A program made the translations under genes and the position numbers. Shown piece by piece: positions 43,367 through 55,545 of a stretch of DNA of 64,000 nt. This DNA is from Paragorgia papillata. Taxonomy: Eukaryota; Cnidaria; Anthozoa; Scleralcyonacea; Coralliidae. Position 1 is the stretch's first letter; each line of letters begins with the position of its first letter. The notes below the pieces were generated by a model. That model searched no databases and had not been told where the DNA came from. It was given only the letters and a program-made list of their open reading frames with translations. The DNA lies in assembly GCA_035771165.1 (NCBI GenBank), contig JAWNZC010000289.1, positions 478,501 through 542,500 on the forward strand, read 5' to 3'.

Positions 43367-46300
43367 AGAAATACATGAACAGAACAACCCACACCCGCCG
43401 TTTGCATGCTTTCTAGAAAGATATCTTTGATTGAAATAACTAGTTCTTTTACAGAAGGAATATAGAAGCATATACATGTAAAAACAAACCACAACTCGTG
43501 CGATAAAAGTATGATTTCGGTGTGGGATTTAATCATTTAATAAAAATTCAACGTATCAAATGAAAAACTACATTTAATTATTAATTCCAGATTTTCTCTC
43601 TGTTGCTTTTTCTAGATATACGTAAAGTTGACTGGATACGTGTCGGGCGCATACACATAATACTTACATATGAGTATTAAAATATAGTATCATTTTTATT
43701 TGTCGTAAGATAATTGAATAACTGTTATACCTACTTTAATCTGTCTCCATGCTGTTGTCCTCTATTGACAAGTTTGCCATTTCTGACGTTAGTTGCTCAA
43801 TTTCTAATGAAAATGCCATTTATGCAACTTAGCACATTTAATATGAAAAAATATATGAAATAATCAGTACTGAATATGCTTAAAAATTAAAGTTACATTT
43901 ATTTATATACTTTTATAAATTATAAGTTGGTAGCTTTTAGTGTTATGTATTATGATACTATTAGATATAATATCTTATGACTTGTCATATGATGCTCCGA
44001 GAACATGTTCGTGATACAATTTATTTTCCATTTTATAATGCTTGTTCAATCATTTCAAATAATGACATAATTATAGCGTATACATAGTGACTTCAGACGG
44101 TCTCATCCTATAGGTATATGCTTGTACAGTCATCTGATGCTATGACAACGTGTTACGCTAGTTCAAGAAAGCATGGCTGGTTTAGAAATTGTTTCTAACA
44201 GTTTAAAACACGTTGCAGACAGTTTGAAATGTATTGAAACTTGTTATAAATTAAGAGTAAAACTTTTATGGAATGCAACGTTTAAAAGTCATTGTTGAAT
44301 GCGATTAACATTTTAATTATCTATCAGATACTTGCTAACTCGTTTAATGAAATAAAAGCTTTATAGTCAGTTTCGAAATAATTTTGAATAGATTTTGAAT
44401 TTGGCTTAACATGTTTTACAATAAATATTTTCAAGAACATGTAAAAACGATATAATTGCATTTGCGTTCTGAAACTCGTTTTCACAGAAGACGCAAAAGC
44501 CAGTCTTGTGCACTTATTGTGCTTCGTTTATTAAGTAATCAGCACACATTAAATTAGCTTACTAGTACAGTATAAATAGCTTGTAAAAACTTGTTACAAG
44601 GTTTATATTTGATAACAATATGTTTAATGGACATGACTGATTATTATTTACTCTAAATAACGTTTAATTCTCTCACGATTGCCGTAAAAAGTGTCCTGCC
44701 ACTCCATTGGCATATAAATGTCGTCCTTGATTTCAATCCTAATTACAGAATATATACATATATATGTTGAGATTAATTGTATTGACTCGTGTCTAAGCAT
44801 TTGTGTGTTGTGCTTGTGGACTGACTATAAACGATTACTGTAGCTGTGTATATGCGGATAATCGTATTCGGATTCACTTTGTAAATTTAAGATGTGGAAA
44901 ATGCAAATTGTTTTACGGATTCTTACGCTACTTTGTAAGAACAATGACACTGTTATTTAATGTGAATGAATTGTTATTACAGTTTCTGTCGTAATTTATT
45001 GTAGGAAAACGAAAATTGACATATTATATACGCAATTTCACGTAATACAATCATGTCCCGTTTAGACGATTTCGTTATATAATTCTGTAAGGTTGCGAAA
45101 ATTATTGCTATGCTAATTCAGCTTATACATTAAGTTCATTATAAACCTAGTGGAAGATTAATACGTTTAAACATTCTATTTTGTAATATCAAACGACATA
45201 TTATTTTAATAGCATGTGAAATTAACAGTGCAACTTACATAATTGTTCTCGCGTGTATATTTATTTCCAAGTTATACGTCACTGCAGACATCTATAAAAG
45301 CATTAAGACAATGTTAAGTTAAATTGTGTTTCCGTAACAAGTTAATTCAAACTATTCATATATCTATGTTCGATTATTATTACTTCGCAAAAGCATTAAT
45401 TGGTTCATCTACTTTTGCATAATGCTGGCTAGAAACGTTATAACATCGATCGTTAACGGATAATAATATGAAACTTCTATTTATGGAAATTTTAAGGAAA
45501 ATAACTGTCACAAAAATGCTTGTTTTGGCTCTAAATACATGTGGATGAAATATAGAGTTTGACAGTCTTCTTACTTTTCCAAACTTGTTTCCAGTTACAA
45601 TTACATACATTTTTACTCTTATATTCACCATTTAGTTGGATTAATTTTCTGCTAATAATTTAGTTTGTATTACGTCTTGGCTCTACATATCACTAACGTG
45701 TTTCGTCTAGTTACTTTCAACGTATTTTCATTTTCTGGCAAATCTGATAGCTTTTTCAATATGAAAGAACATGTTTACTATTAGCTTTATTAGCTTTACT
45801 ATCATTTCTTGAGTTACTGGCTGCGTCTACTGTCATAACAATTCCGATATTGTTTTTTGTTCTGTGATTTTCGAGAAAGCTATTTACCGTTGACAGTTAA
45901 TTTTATATTTCATTTGTGTTGCAAACGCTTATTTCACTTGTTGTAACGTTTGATGGTTATATTATACACTAGCTTTGCAATATGAAATTGCCTTAACAAT
46001 ATTACAGTGCTATTTCATATGTGTAGATAAGCGTCTTCAACATTAGATGTTGCAATGACATTATTCGCTCAGTATCTTATTTGGTAACTTGTTAGTGTTT
46101 AATAAAGAATTCTTAATATATATGTCATAATGAAGCACTGTCTGAACTGTCTGTGTCATGACAGTGTTGTAAAATTTACTAGTAGTTACACCAGAACGTT
46201 TTCTTGAGTTTTTAAGATACAAGTATAACGTGGATGACTATTTATGTATAATATGTCTGACCTACAGACAGTGCATTATTTACACTAACGATCGTCTGTC

Positions 46301-48202
46301 CAAACGTTAGATTCTTATGTTCTCCATTTCGGTCGTATGGCTTAACTTTACTATATTCCGTTTGTTGTTTCTACACTGCTTACGCATGCAGCACGGTTCT
46401 TTTAGTTTACTATTTAAAGCAAGTCTTGCTTATATCAAAATATAGTTATTTTCGCCAACAGGCGTTTGTCATTGTTACGTATAAGTAGTAACAAACTTAT
46501 AACGAAAAGGAACGTGTGTGATTCTATATCTTATGTTTATATAGATTGTCAAACGACATATGGCAGACGAGGTTAATGTCCGTTTAGGTTATGACAATTC
46601 AATATATTTACGATTTAGCAAGTGAACCTGTAATTCTATCTCTTTTATGTAGCTATGTTATTTTATTACATATGAAAAATATACGTAAATTCTATCCGGA
46701 ACAAAATAAACTCACCTTTAAGTTTCACTGGTTCTTTAATAAACAGCGGTAGCTTTTTGATTTGGAGGACAAACTGAATGATACGCACTTGATACTGTAG
46801 GGTGTGTGGTCCCGCCCATACTGACTTAAAGTTAAGATATTTACACTAGTTTCTCATTAACTAAGAATATCTAACGCTTATTAATATGAAATATAGAAAG
46901 ATATATTTTAGGCTAAGAAAGCATTTGAATTATTTATATATTTTTTTCGTTGCTTTTTGCGAAAGACATTATACAGTACGCGTTATGTTTAAGATAAATT
47001 TACTAGTCTAACCAGTGAAACACTTTAGATAATAAAAACGCTTTTAGCGCTTGCAACATATATAGATGACAGCCTCCATTCACTGACCATTAGCTGAAAG
47101 TTGGAATAAACCGACGGCTTAATTATACGTTACGTATACATTCTGAAACACTGACGGCTACGCCTAATGTATTTCTCTAAAAGTATTTTTCATAAGGTTA
47201 ATCCAAACGTTTTAATAACTTTTTGAAACGCATTTTGCAATTGGGGTATCATAGAAAGATGAAACTTTTTGAACGATATTTAAACGATTTTATTTTCGTT
47301 TTGTTTATAGATTGCCTAAGGTACTCTTCAGACTGTCGTTGCGAAGAGAAGATTTAGGAAAAATATCCGGTTAGCGTTTATCTAATTAGAGAATTACGGT
47401 CTTGTCATGCTCTTTGATGTAATTCATGTATGGGCGGTCTCGAAATACACGCTATCGAAGGATAAACATGTTTAAGTTTATGCATTTTCGCTAGGCATTT
47501 TAATTCATACTTGTACAATTGTGAAGTATAAGACAAGAGTAGTAGGCTATGTAAAAGCATATAGCTGTTTGCGTTTGCAACCCATTGATTGAAACTTAAA
47601 TTAGCTTAGTTGACTGTTTTATCCTCGCTAAATCGCCTTAGTGAAACGATATATCGGATATAAAATAGCAATTTCTGTAATTACGTGTTAACAGAAAATA
47701 AAAAACGATCCACAAGTCTGGAATAGAAACACTTAATTGTGTATCACCTCGTTTGTTAATTACCGTAATACGTACTTATAAGAGCTTGGGTATAGACTAG
47801 CAGAGTTTTCGTTGATACGTTCATATAAATAACTTTATATACAGGTGTTTAACTCTCAAATGTAAAGTAAGTGATTTGATGAATAGCATACACTATATCT
47901 TTATAGACCGCCTAAGGACCTGTCCGCTCTGTTTCTAACACAATCGTTAGTGGAAATATCTGGTTACCCTTCATGTAATTAAAGCTTATTTTTCTAAGCA
48001 ATCATAGTTGATGACCTAGTGCGACGATAGTTCTTTAATGCGTGGGCGATCTTGAAATACGCTTCTACAAGACTTAACGTAATTTCAGTAACTGTCCTGG
48101 GTCATGTATCCTAGCTAAAAAATGGCGGCTCGTGTCTAAAAAGTCGTCTTGCGTTGCCGGTAAAGTCGGGCGTCGGAAAATATCCTAATATAGTATAATA
48201 TG
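43367..48202. repeat. Duplicated segment, copy 1, main part
   Basis: Near-identical to 59258-64000, with scattered substitutions and small indels. A stretch of about 103 bp (44579-44681) is absent from copy 2. Because copy 2 runs off the window, the true right boundary is unknown. Mostly non-coding and AT-rich. It contains two exon-like pieces on the minus strand, listed separately, and a diverged internal repeat (about 47310-47460 versus 47905-48065). Confidence 0.93.
43736..46773 (-). CDS. Two 3'-terminal exons of an unidentified gene, copy 1
   Basis: Exon 46716-46773 (58 nt) has a cattcag acceptor and an AAAG|GTGAG donor. Exon 43736-43803 starts after ttcattag, joins in phase, and ends TAA after an acidic tail (SIEDNSMETD). 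Together they give about 41 residues with a plausible amphipathic C-terminus (EIEQLTSEMANL). Both exons are identical in the second copy, although the intron between them varies. The family is not recognised and upstream exons were not found in the window. Confidence 0.4.
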
Positions 48203-48375
48203 ATATAATGTAACGTAATGTAATGTGATGTATATACATATATATAAATTATTTAGCAGAAGTCAATAACCGTGATTATACGGAAATATCTAATGCTTTT
48301 AAATGCGTCTTTATTTCGCGTTTATATATGCTTTTTACTGGAAAGCTTCTGAAAGAAACTTTGCAATAATGTAAG
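46774..48375. other. No gene recognised
   Basis: Mostly within copy 1 of the duplication. It holds the diverged internal repeat and a slightly GC-richer patch at about 48110-48180 with an aaatggcggc motif, possibly promoter-like. Confidence 0.4.
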
Positions 48376-48404
48376 GTGAACGCATTCCAATCAGTAACTA
48401 ACGA

Positions 48405-48548
48405 TCAATACAGTCAATACAGTCAATACAGTCAATACAGTCGGTCGGTCGGTGGGTCGGTCGGTGGGTCGGTCGGTCGGTCGGTCGGCCGGTCGGTCGG
48501 TCGGTCGGTCGGTCGGTCAGTCAGTCAGTCAGTCAGTCAGTCAGTCAG
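48405..48548. repeat. (GGTC)n / (AGTC)n microsatellite
   Basis: caatacagt units, then ggtc units with some gggt variants, then cagt units. It directly abuts the inverted-repeat element at 48549. Confidence 0.96.
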
Positions 48549-49636
48549 TGAACTCGATGACGATGTAAGTTAAAATGTGATACCTGGAACGCTAACAAAG
48601 GACCAAAAAGTGACGCAAAAAGTTCCAGGCCCCTGCGCGGTTTGCAGGTACGATTCAGTCTCCCACAAAATGTTTTTTACACGGCCGCCCGTCTTGAGCG
48701 AACTGCGGAGGCTCGAAAAAGGGTTTGAAAAAATTATTTATCAGACTAAACGTGCATTTAATGGTTTCCCATTGTTGTGCAGCGCTGTTGTTGTTTTATT
48801 TACTGTATAGCAGTCCAAAACTATACAGTAAATTAAGCTAGGGATGAAAATAGGCTGAGAAAACAGAGGTCCGGCCTTTTGCTGGCTAGGATGAAAACAG
48901 CCAGCCGAAAAGGTGAGAACAAGAGTGAGAAAGCTATTCTTGTACGAGTTTGAAGACGTATTGATACTTGATATTTCATAATATACATCTAATGTCATTT
49001 TCTTATTTCTGCTCCTTTAATTTCTTGTTCAGTTTTGTCAAACGGCCTTTTGTAACTAATGATATTTTAAGAAATATAAACTGACAACTTGATTGTTTAT
49101 TTTTCACGTTTACTCATGGCTAGTTGTTGTTTTCGGTACGAGTGCGGAATGCTTTTTAAACAAAACGAACTGATGAAACTGGTACTAACCTAAACGGCAT
49201 ATTCTATACTAAGTTTGTGTTGATTTTTTGTATCCTCTTCGGAGTGACGAAACTCTAATATATATGGTTTATAATATAACGAAAATTTGATTTCACTGAC
49301 AAACTTCGTGCACGTTTTGTAAAGACAATGACTTTTCCTATAGCAACAAATAGACAATCACTGCATAATTAGTTCGGCAGCATAGCACAACCAATCAGAA
49401 TTTAAAATGCACGTTTAGCAAAGCGTGATAAAATGATTCAATAAATAATTTTTCAAACCTTTTCGAGTCTTCGCAGTTCGCTCAAGACCGGTGACCGTGT
49501 AAAAAACATTTTGTAGGAGACTGAATCCCACCTGCAAACCGCGCAAGGGCCTGGAACTTTTTGCCTCACTTTTTGCCCCCCGAATGACTGGACGTTAGCG
49601 TTCCAGGTATCACATTTTAACTTACATCGAGTTCAC
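48549..49636. mobile_element. About 1.1-kb element with inverted repeats of about 190 bp
   Basis: Left end cagtgaactcgatg...tgatacctggaacgctaac, right end gttagcgttccaggtatca...catcgagttcactg. The arms extend to about 48745 and 49440 and share ggtttgcagg and agttcgctcaagac. No transposase ORF, so non-autonomous. Its right end lies 12 bp before the first recognisable MULE-2 exon. Confidence 0.8.
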
Positions 49637-49648
49637 TGGTCGAAACAG

Positions 49649-52600
49649 ACTTGAACAACTTTTTCTCCGATGCTGATTTTCCTTCGTGTGGGAATAAGCG
49701 ACCAGTATCTTGGCATGATACTGTGATTTCTGTGATGCGGGATGAGATGACTACGCACGCAGTTATTACTGCGTCTGCGCTGTTGTTTCGTTTGGATATT
49801 ATGATCCTGGATTGGGAAGCGGTAAGTACAGTAGTCTATAAAGACTAAAGTATGGTTTAATAAAAACATTTTTTACGCCGTTGATATTATTCCGACAAAA
49901 TTATCCCTACTAATCCGAACCCCGACGGCTAAAAAAGACCATAACCCCAAATATCCCTAAAAACCCTAAATATCCCTAGGAATTGCTGGGCAAATATACA
50001 CTTCCTTTTCTTAATATATGCTAGGGATATTTAAAGTAAAATTGGGGGTATTTAGGGTTAGGGGGTACCATGTTTACATCGCCATGTGCAAGGGGAGAAC
50101 AATTTTCTGTCAAATTCCCTACCCTACCCTTAGGCCTAGGAAGGTACTGTAATTGTACAGTAGGTCAAATCTTTTAAAAACATGGCCCCAGGGAACACAC
50201 TGAGGCAAATTTCAGTTAATTTATAATAGCCTGAGTATCAGGCCCTGAAGGAGGACTGAGTATCAGGCCTTGGAGGTGGAGGGACGATATTGGGTTGAGG
50301 GACGGGAAAGGGGGGAAAAGGAGGGCCTGACACAAGCACACCTTGTTACTTGTGTTGCGAGTCCGGATTCTGGATGCGGTATATAATTGGACAAGAAGAT
50401 AAAACTGGATTTGCAATATTGATTGACAAGTACCTCACAACAATTTTTATTTGGAATATATTTTGCGCATTTGCTATCATGATGTACGAGGTTTCATTGC
50501 ATACTGTACTTTTTCGTCAGCAAGTTTATCGAAAAGTACAAACAACAATTTGATTGTTTAAAGTGATTCCTGTTCTGCAAAGTCTACACAACGACAAGCA
50601 AATATGATTTTCTTACTGTACAGTAAACGGAAAACCGAGCAGTAAACAACTGCAATGCTACTTAAACGGTTGCAACTTGATTGTATTGAACTTGTCAATC
50701 AATATCACAATGTTGCATAATGCAATATTGCATTGTAATATTGCAAAGTCGCATGCAAGAGAACTCCGGTTTGACTGTAGTACAAATATTTCATTATATA
50801 GGTTTCCCTTTAGAAACTGACAAAAACTAAACCTGCACAACAGCTGCCTGCAAACCAAATGTACTTGGCATATACAGGAGATCATTACATGCTTTTAAAG
50901 GGACAACTAAAACCTGTAAGTGCATAATATTATATACTTCCTTTTACTTAAGGATTTTTATTTAGAAAGTTTATGAGACAATTCATGTGTTGCTTGTAGG
51001 TGACTGAACAGCCTAGGTCAAACACAGTGGTTATATCTTCAGATTCTGATGTTAGCATTTTATCTCCACCAAAAAAGAGAAGACAAAATGTATGTAGTTT
51101 GTTGTGACATGTTAATTTTGGTAAAACTCTGGTAAAACTTTATTGAATACTGGATTGTACAGTACAACCTTCCGGTTACAGTAGTTGCAGAATAGATATT
51201 TTATCTGTCGAATGGGCTTGTGTGTTTAATGATGTACATACAGTACCAATCAGCCGCTCATATTTTATCTATATTGAATGTGTACAGGTATGTAAGTATT
51301 TTGAACACACAGTTTACACTTTACAGATGTTATCGTGTTACTGTACATATTCATGTTTTAAACTTGTTCCTTTTAATAATATTTAAGGTCAAAAGGGAAA
51401 AGAAGACCATACCAATTATTTCAGATTGGAACTGGCCAGATGAAGAGGATTTTAATCCTGGAATTAGTATATTTAAAGGAATAAAGTATAATTTGAGTGA
51501 AAATGATCGTACCAAGGAAGAGAAACAGGTACATAAATACATGTAATTTATTATATCAATAATATATATTTATATACACTAGTAAATATTGAAGTTACTG
51601 CAACATAATTTTCTTGCAACTATAGACGTGTCTCGATTTAACCAGTGATGTATCTAGTGGGAATGAGCAGGAACCTGATATACCGTCAATCAAGAAAAAT
51701 GATGAAAATAAATTACCAAAGGTACTGTAATTGCACTAACAGTAACAGTAATATTATATGTCATTATAAGCATCAGGATTCAGGATGTACTGTGCATATG
51801 CCCACAGAAGGCACAGATGCAGCTTTTTGGTTCGACTCTTCTATAATGATATTGCAGCAGAGTAAGCATGATGCATACTCATTCTTATAGGACACTGTCA
51901 CAGCACAGACAAAACAGTGTGGTCATGAATGGTTGGAATCATTGAAAAGGTACATGTTATGAAATGTGATTGATTTTGCACCACAGTGTAAATCGTCTAT
52001 TTAAAAAAACGTGTTTTGTCCAAATTTGATAAAATGTTCAGTGTTCAAATTCGAACAGCAAAGAAAACATCACCTCCTTTAGCCATGTTTTCATGTTTCA
52101 TGCACATGGTCACATGGCGTGGCCATGCATGACAGGTTGACTTTTCCACGGGCGGAGAGGGAGGTTGAACCCACAATAGCTATAGATAGAACCAACCCTA
52201 ATGCAAGGGACACTCAAATTACATTGGGAGTTGGGACTCTTTCACGATCACTTGCACTACTGCTGCTAATTAGTATATTGTCATTGTTATAGATGTGTTG
52301 CAAGTGATTCAAGTGACTCGAGTGATAGTGAAACAAAATATGTTCCAGCAAGAAAGCAGAGAAAAATTGGGCCACTTCTTTGGAGGAAAAATAAGATAGA
52401 AAAAGTAGAAAGAGTGCCGGCAGCTATAAATGGTTTGAAGGTCTATGAAATTCAAAAGCCAGAGTCTGGGAGTTATTTTTCCGTATTAAGAGATGGCCGA
52501 TCATGGAAAAAAGACTCTGAGACACAATGGAAAGGGTATAACAAAGTGAGGTATTCAAATTGTCGTGGTTCATTTGAATGTCAAAATGCACAATGTGACT

Positions 52601-54843
52601 TTAAAAAAGAGTATGGTGTAACTAACAGGAGCCAATTTGACAAAAAAAGTAGTGATTGCCTTATATGTGGTGAAACAGGGACTTATGTTCCTTGTTCAGC
52701 TAGGAAGTATATTGCGCATCGAGCAAGAAGCATCCATGTCTACCATTATGGAGATCACACATGTCCATTTAAACCAGTACTGGATCAGAAAACAGAAGAT
52801 GTCCACCGCAAAGTTTGTGAAAACCCTGCTGCCACCCCTTCACAAATACAAAGCAGTATTATATTGTCCAAAGTGAGGGAGCACAGTGATTGGTCTGTGG
52901 TGGAGCAAGCTGCTGAATCAGTCTTGAACAGAAAACGGATTTCAAATGAGAAGGAAAAGATAAAGAGACAGAATGAGCCTCTTGGCCATTACTTTGAAGC
53001 AGTAGCTCATTTCAAACAATATACTGACACGCGGGATCCTTTGTATATACATACCTTGAACTTTAAGGGACACGATCCCAGTAAACAGTCATTTGTGTTT
53101 AAAATGAGTAAACTAAAGGCCACATTCGCTTTGAATATGGACAGAACAGGTGAACATCCTTTAGGACAGGAGTTTTGCTACTTTGATGGTAAAGTTAAGA
53201 GATGCAGTGGATTTGTTTCCCTTACTGCCAGTGTCTACCATCCAGTACTACGAAAACTTATCGCACTGGCAACCATGGAATGTGAAGGGGAAAACACCAC
53301 AACAGTGGCCTTATTTTGGAAACATTTTAACGATGTTCTCAGAAAGGAAAGTGGAAATGCACAATATTTTTTCAATCCACATGGATGGCTTACAGATATG
53401 GCTGGGGCTAATATGCAAGGACTGAAATAAGTTTTTGGCTCATCCATCTCAGACAGGATCAAGACCTGTGAATTTCACTTTAAGGAATGTCGAAATAGAC
53501 AAGCCCGCAAGCTGGATGAAACAACAGCAAGGATTTTCAAAAATCTGTGTAATACCCTTCTGGAAGCTGAGAGTCCAGTTGGTTATGAAAAAGCCCACGA
53601 GAACATGGAAAATTTCATCTCAGAAGTCGATACAAGATCATTTTTGAAATCTTGGTTTGACTGGTGGCACAAACGAAGAAACATGATCTTCCGTGCATTT
53701 TTATCTGGTAGTTTGCAGGGTGGTTCTAAAATGAATCAAGCAGAAACCATCCATGCAAGCTGGGTAAAAAGAGATACAATGAACATGTCATTACTAAATG
53801 CAGCACAGGCCGATGTTAGAGACAATATTCAGCTTGAAGTTGAATATAAGGCATTCTTAAATGGAACTGCACAAGCTGGAAGAGGACCTTCCATACAAGC
53901 ACGGCAAAGAAAGGATGCTTCAGCCCAGTTCTCTAGAGCCAGAGCGCTTGGTGTTGAGTTAACCAGGGATGACATAACAGATGAAGAACGAATTACCGCC
54001 TACAACAGTGCATGCAGCATAAGTGGCAATGCCAACCCAAACGATAGACACAATGCCAGTGTCTCAGCAGGACCCCGGCGTTCATCGGGTGAAAGAGGTA
54101 CACGATTGAGGTCATCACGTAGCAAGGTTTTCACAAATCGACTTGCCATGGCAAAAAAAGAAAAGAACAGCATTAAAGTTGTTGATTCACAAACAGAAAG
54201 AAACACTTCAGTGAGTCACAAATACAGTATAGTAACAAGCTCATCAGCAAGTTATTGTGTCAGCATTGGTCAAAAACATTCATGTAAATGTCCAGATTTT
54301 GCACAACACAATGAAAAGCAACTGTGCAAACATATTATATGGGTTTTACTCTTTATTTGCCAATTGCCAGAGACTAGTGAGCTCCTCCATCAAATACTTT
54401 TAACGGAATCTGAAATTTCAGAAATTTTAGGGAACACTCCAGCTGTCCCAGATGAATTTAAATACGTCCTGAGCTCTAACCGACAGAGCAGAAAAGAATA
54501 TATGAATATGCTTTTGGAAAATGATCCAGGTAATGGTAAGCCAAAGGTATGGGTTCTAGCCAGAAAAGAGAAAAAAAGAGGACCAGCCCCACGATGTCGA
54601 GGGTGCAGAAAGGGACAGTTAGATGGAGAATTATTTGTTTCTGTTACCGGGTTGTATGTGCCATATGAACAGAATGTTGTGATGGAGACGATATTCTATT
54701 TTTGCCCCAGTGTCCAATGTGTCAGAAGAATCCCACCGTGGATCAACCTTAAACCACCCACTGGTATTATAAGTGACAATGGCTCAGTAACGCAAGCCGA
54801 AATTCAAAAGTTGAGGGAAACAGGGCTACCAATTGTTTTATAA
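49649..54843 (+). pseudogene. MULE transposase with OTU-like N-terminus, one in-frame stop
   Basis: Exons: 49649-49821, 50814-50915, 51000-51089, 51388-51528, 51626-51721, 51891-51949 and 52293-54843, all GT-AG and in phase. The first two resemble the C-terminal half of an OTU domain (TGDHYMLL as the His motif); the Cys half is not found. The middle is acidic with PPKKRRQ. The last exon has a Cys-rich DNA-binding region, the MULE core (YFDGKVKRC, WLTDMAGAN), a SWIM finger (CKCPDFAQHNEKQLCKH) and a C-terminal Cys-pair region. A TAA at 53428-53430 interrupts the frame just after the DMAGAN box, yet the same frame continues with normal family text, so one substitution would explain it. Poly(A) signal at 55058-55063. 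Confidence 0.85.
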
Positions 54844-55057
54844 ACACGTGTACTGTATCAGCATGGTAAATGAAAACATATATGCCAGCATGTACCAATG
54901 TATAGGACATATAAACATAAATGATATAAATATCATTCATCAATTTGTTTTGTTCAGTTGCATCTTGCATCTATTGTTTTGTTAAGAATTGTTCCTAGCA
55001 TTTGAAAAAAGACTGGGCTTCAGCCAGCTAATATCCTACTGTACATAGTTAATATAA

Positions 55058-55063
55058 AATAAA
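55058..55063 (+). promoter_or_regulatory. Putative poly(A) signal of MULE-2
   Basis: AATAAA about 215 bases after the MULE-2 stop codon. Confidence 0.45.
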
Positions 55064-55150
55064 GAAACTTGTTATTTGGGCATATTGTATAATTATATTA
55101 AATTTGCTGCACATGCATTGTGTGATTAATAATAATCCTAACCTGCTATT

Positions 55151-55325
55151 GGGTCATTCCAGAAAAGATCCACACCCCTCTCACAGAGGAAATGTTTTGC
55201 CGGATGGGTTACAATTAACATCATTAACTACAGTATAGTCTATAATTGTTCTGGGATGTCCGAAGAGGGTCGGGGGGGGGGGGGACCTATTTGGTATTTC
55301 CTCCGTGTTTTCTGGAATGACCCAT
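55151..55325. mobile_element. MITE, tgggtcattccag family, copy 1
   Basis: Inverted ends tgggtcattccagaaaa and ttttctggaatgaccca. The interior includes attaacatcatt and a G-run. Copy 2 at 55388-55545 is the same family in opposite orientation. Confidence 0.85.
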
Positions 55326-55387
55326 TACCAGTACAATACATGCTACAGTATATACTATTTCACGCCCCTGGCTGCAAGACAGGATAA

Positions 55388-55545
55388 TGGGTCATTCCAG
55401 AAAATATCCACACTCCTCCCATGGAGGAAATTCCAAATAGATCCTCCCTCTTCAGACATCCTAGGACAAATATAGTCGATATGATGTTAATTGTACCCCC
55501 TCCCTCCGGCAAACATTTCATCTTTTCTGGAATGACCCAATACAA
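55388..55545. mobile_element. MITE, tgggtcattccag family, copy 2 (inverted)
   Basis: Same inverted ends as copy 1. When reverse-complemented, the interior aligns with copy 1 (attaacatcat, ggatgtc, atttcctcc), with substitutions and small indels. Confidence 0.85.

Noticed and set aside
44803..44994. 63-codon ORF present in both duplicate copies (also 60613-60804)
   Set aside because: All the differences I saw between the copies change amino acids, so there is no sign of coding constraint; it lies in a presumed intron.
45380..45631. 83-codon minus-strand ORF in both copies (also 61190-61441)
   Set aside because: The visible copy differences are all amino-acid changing, and there is no splice or family support.
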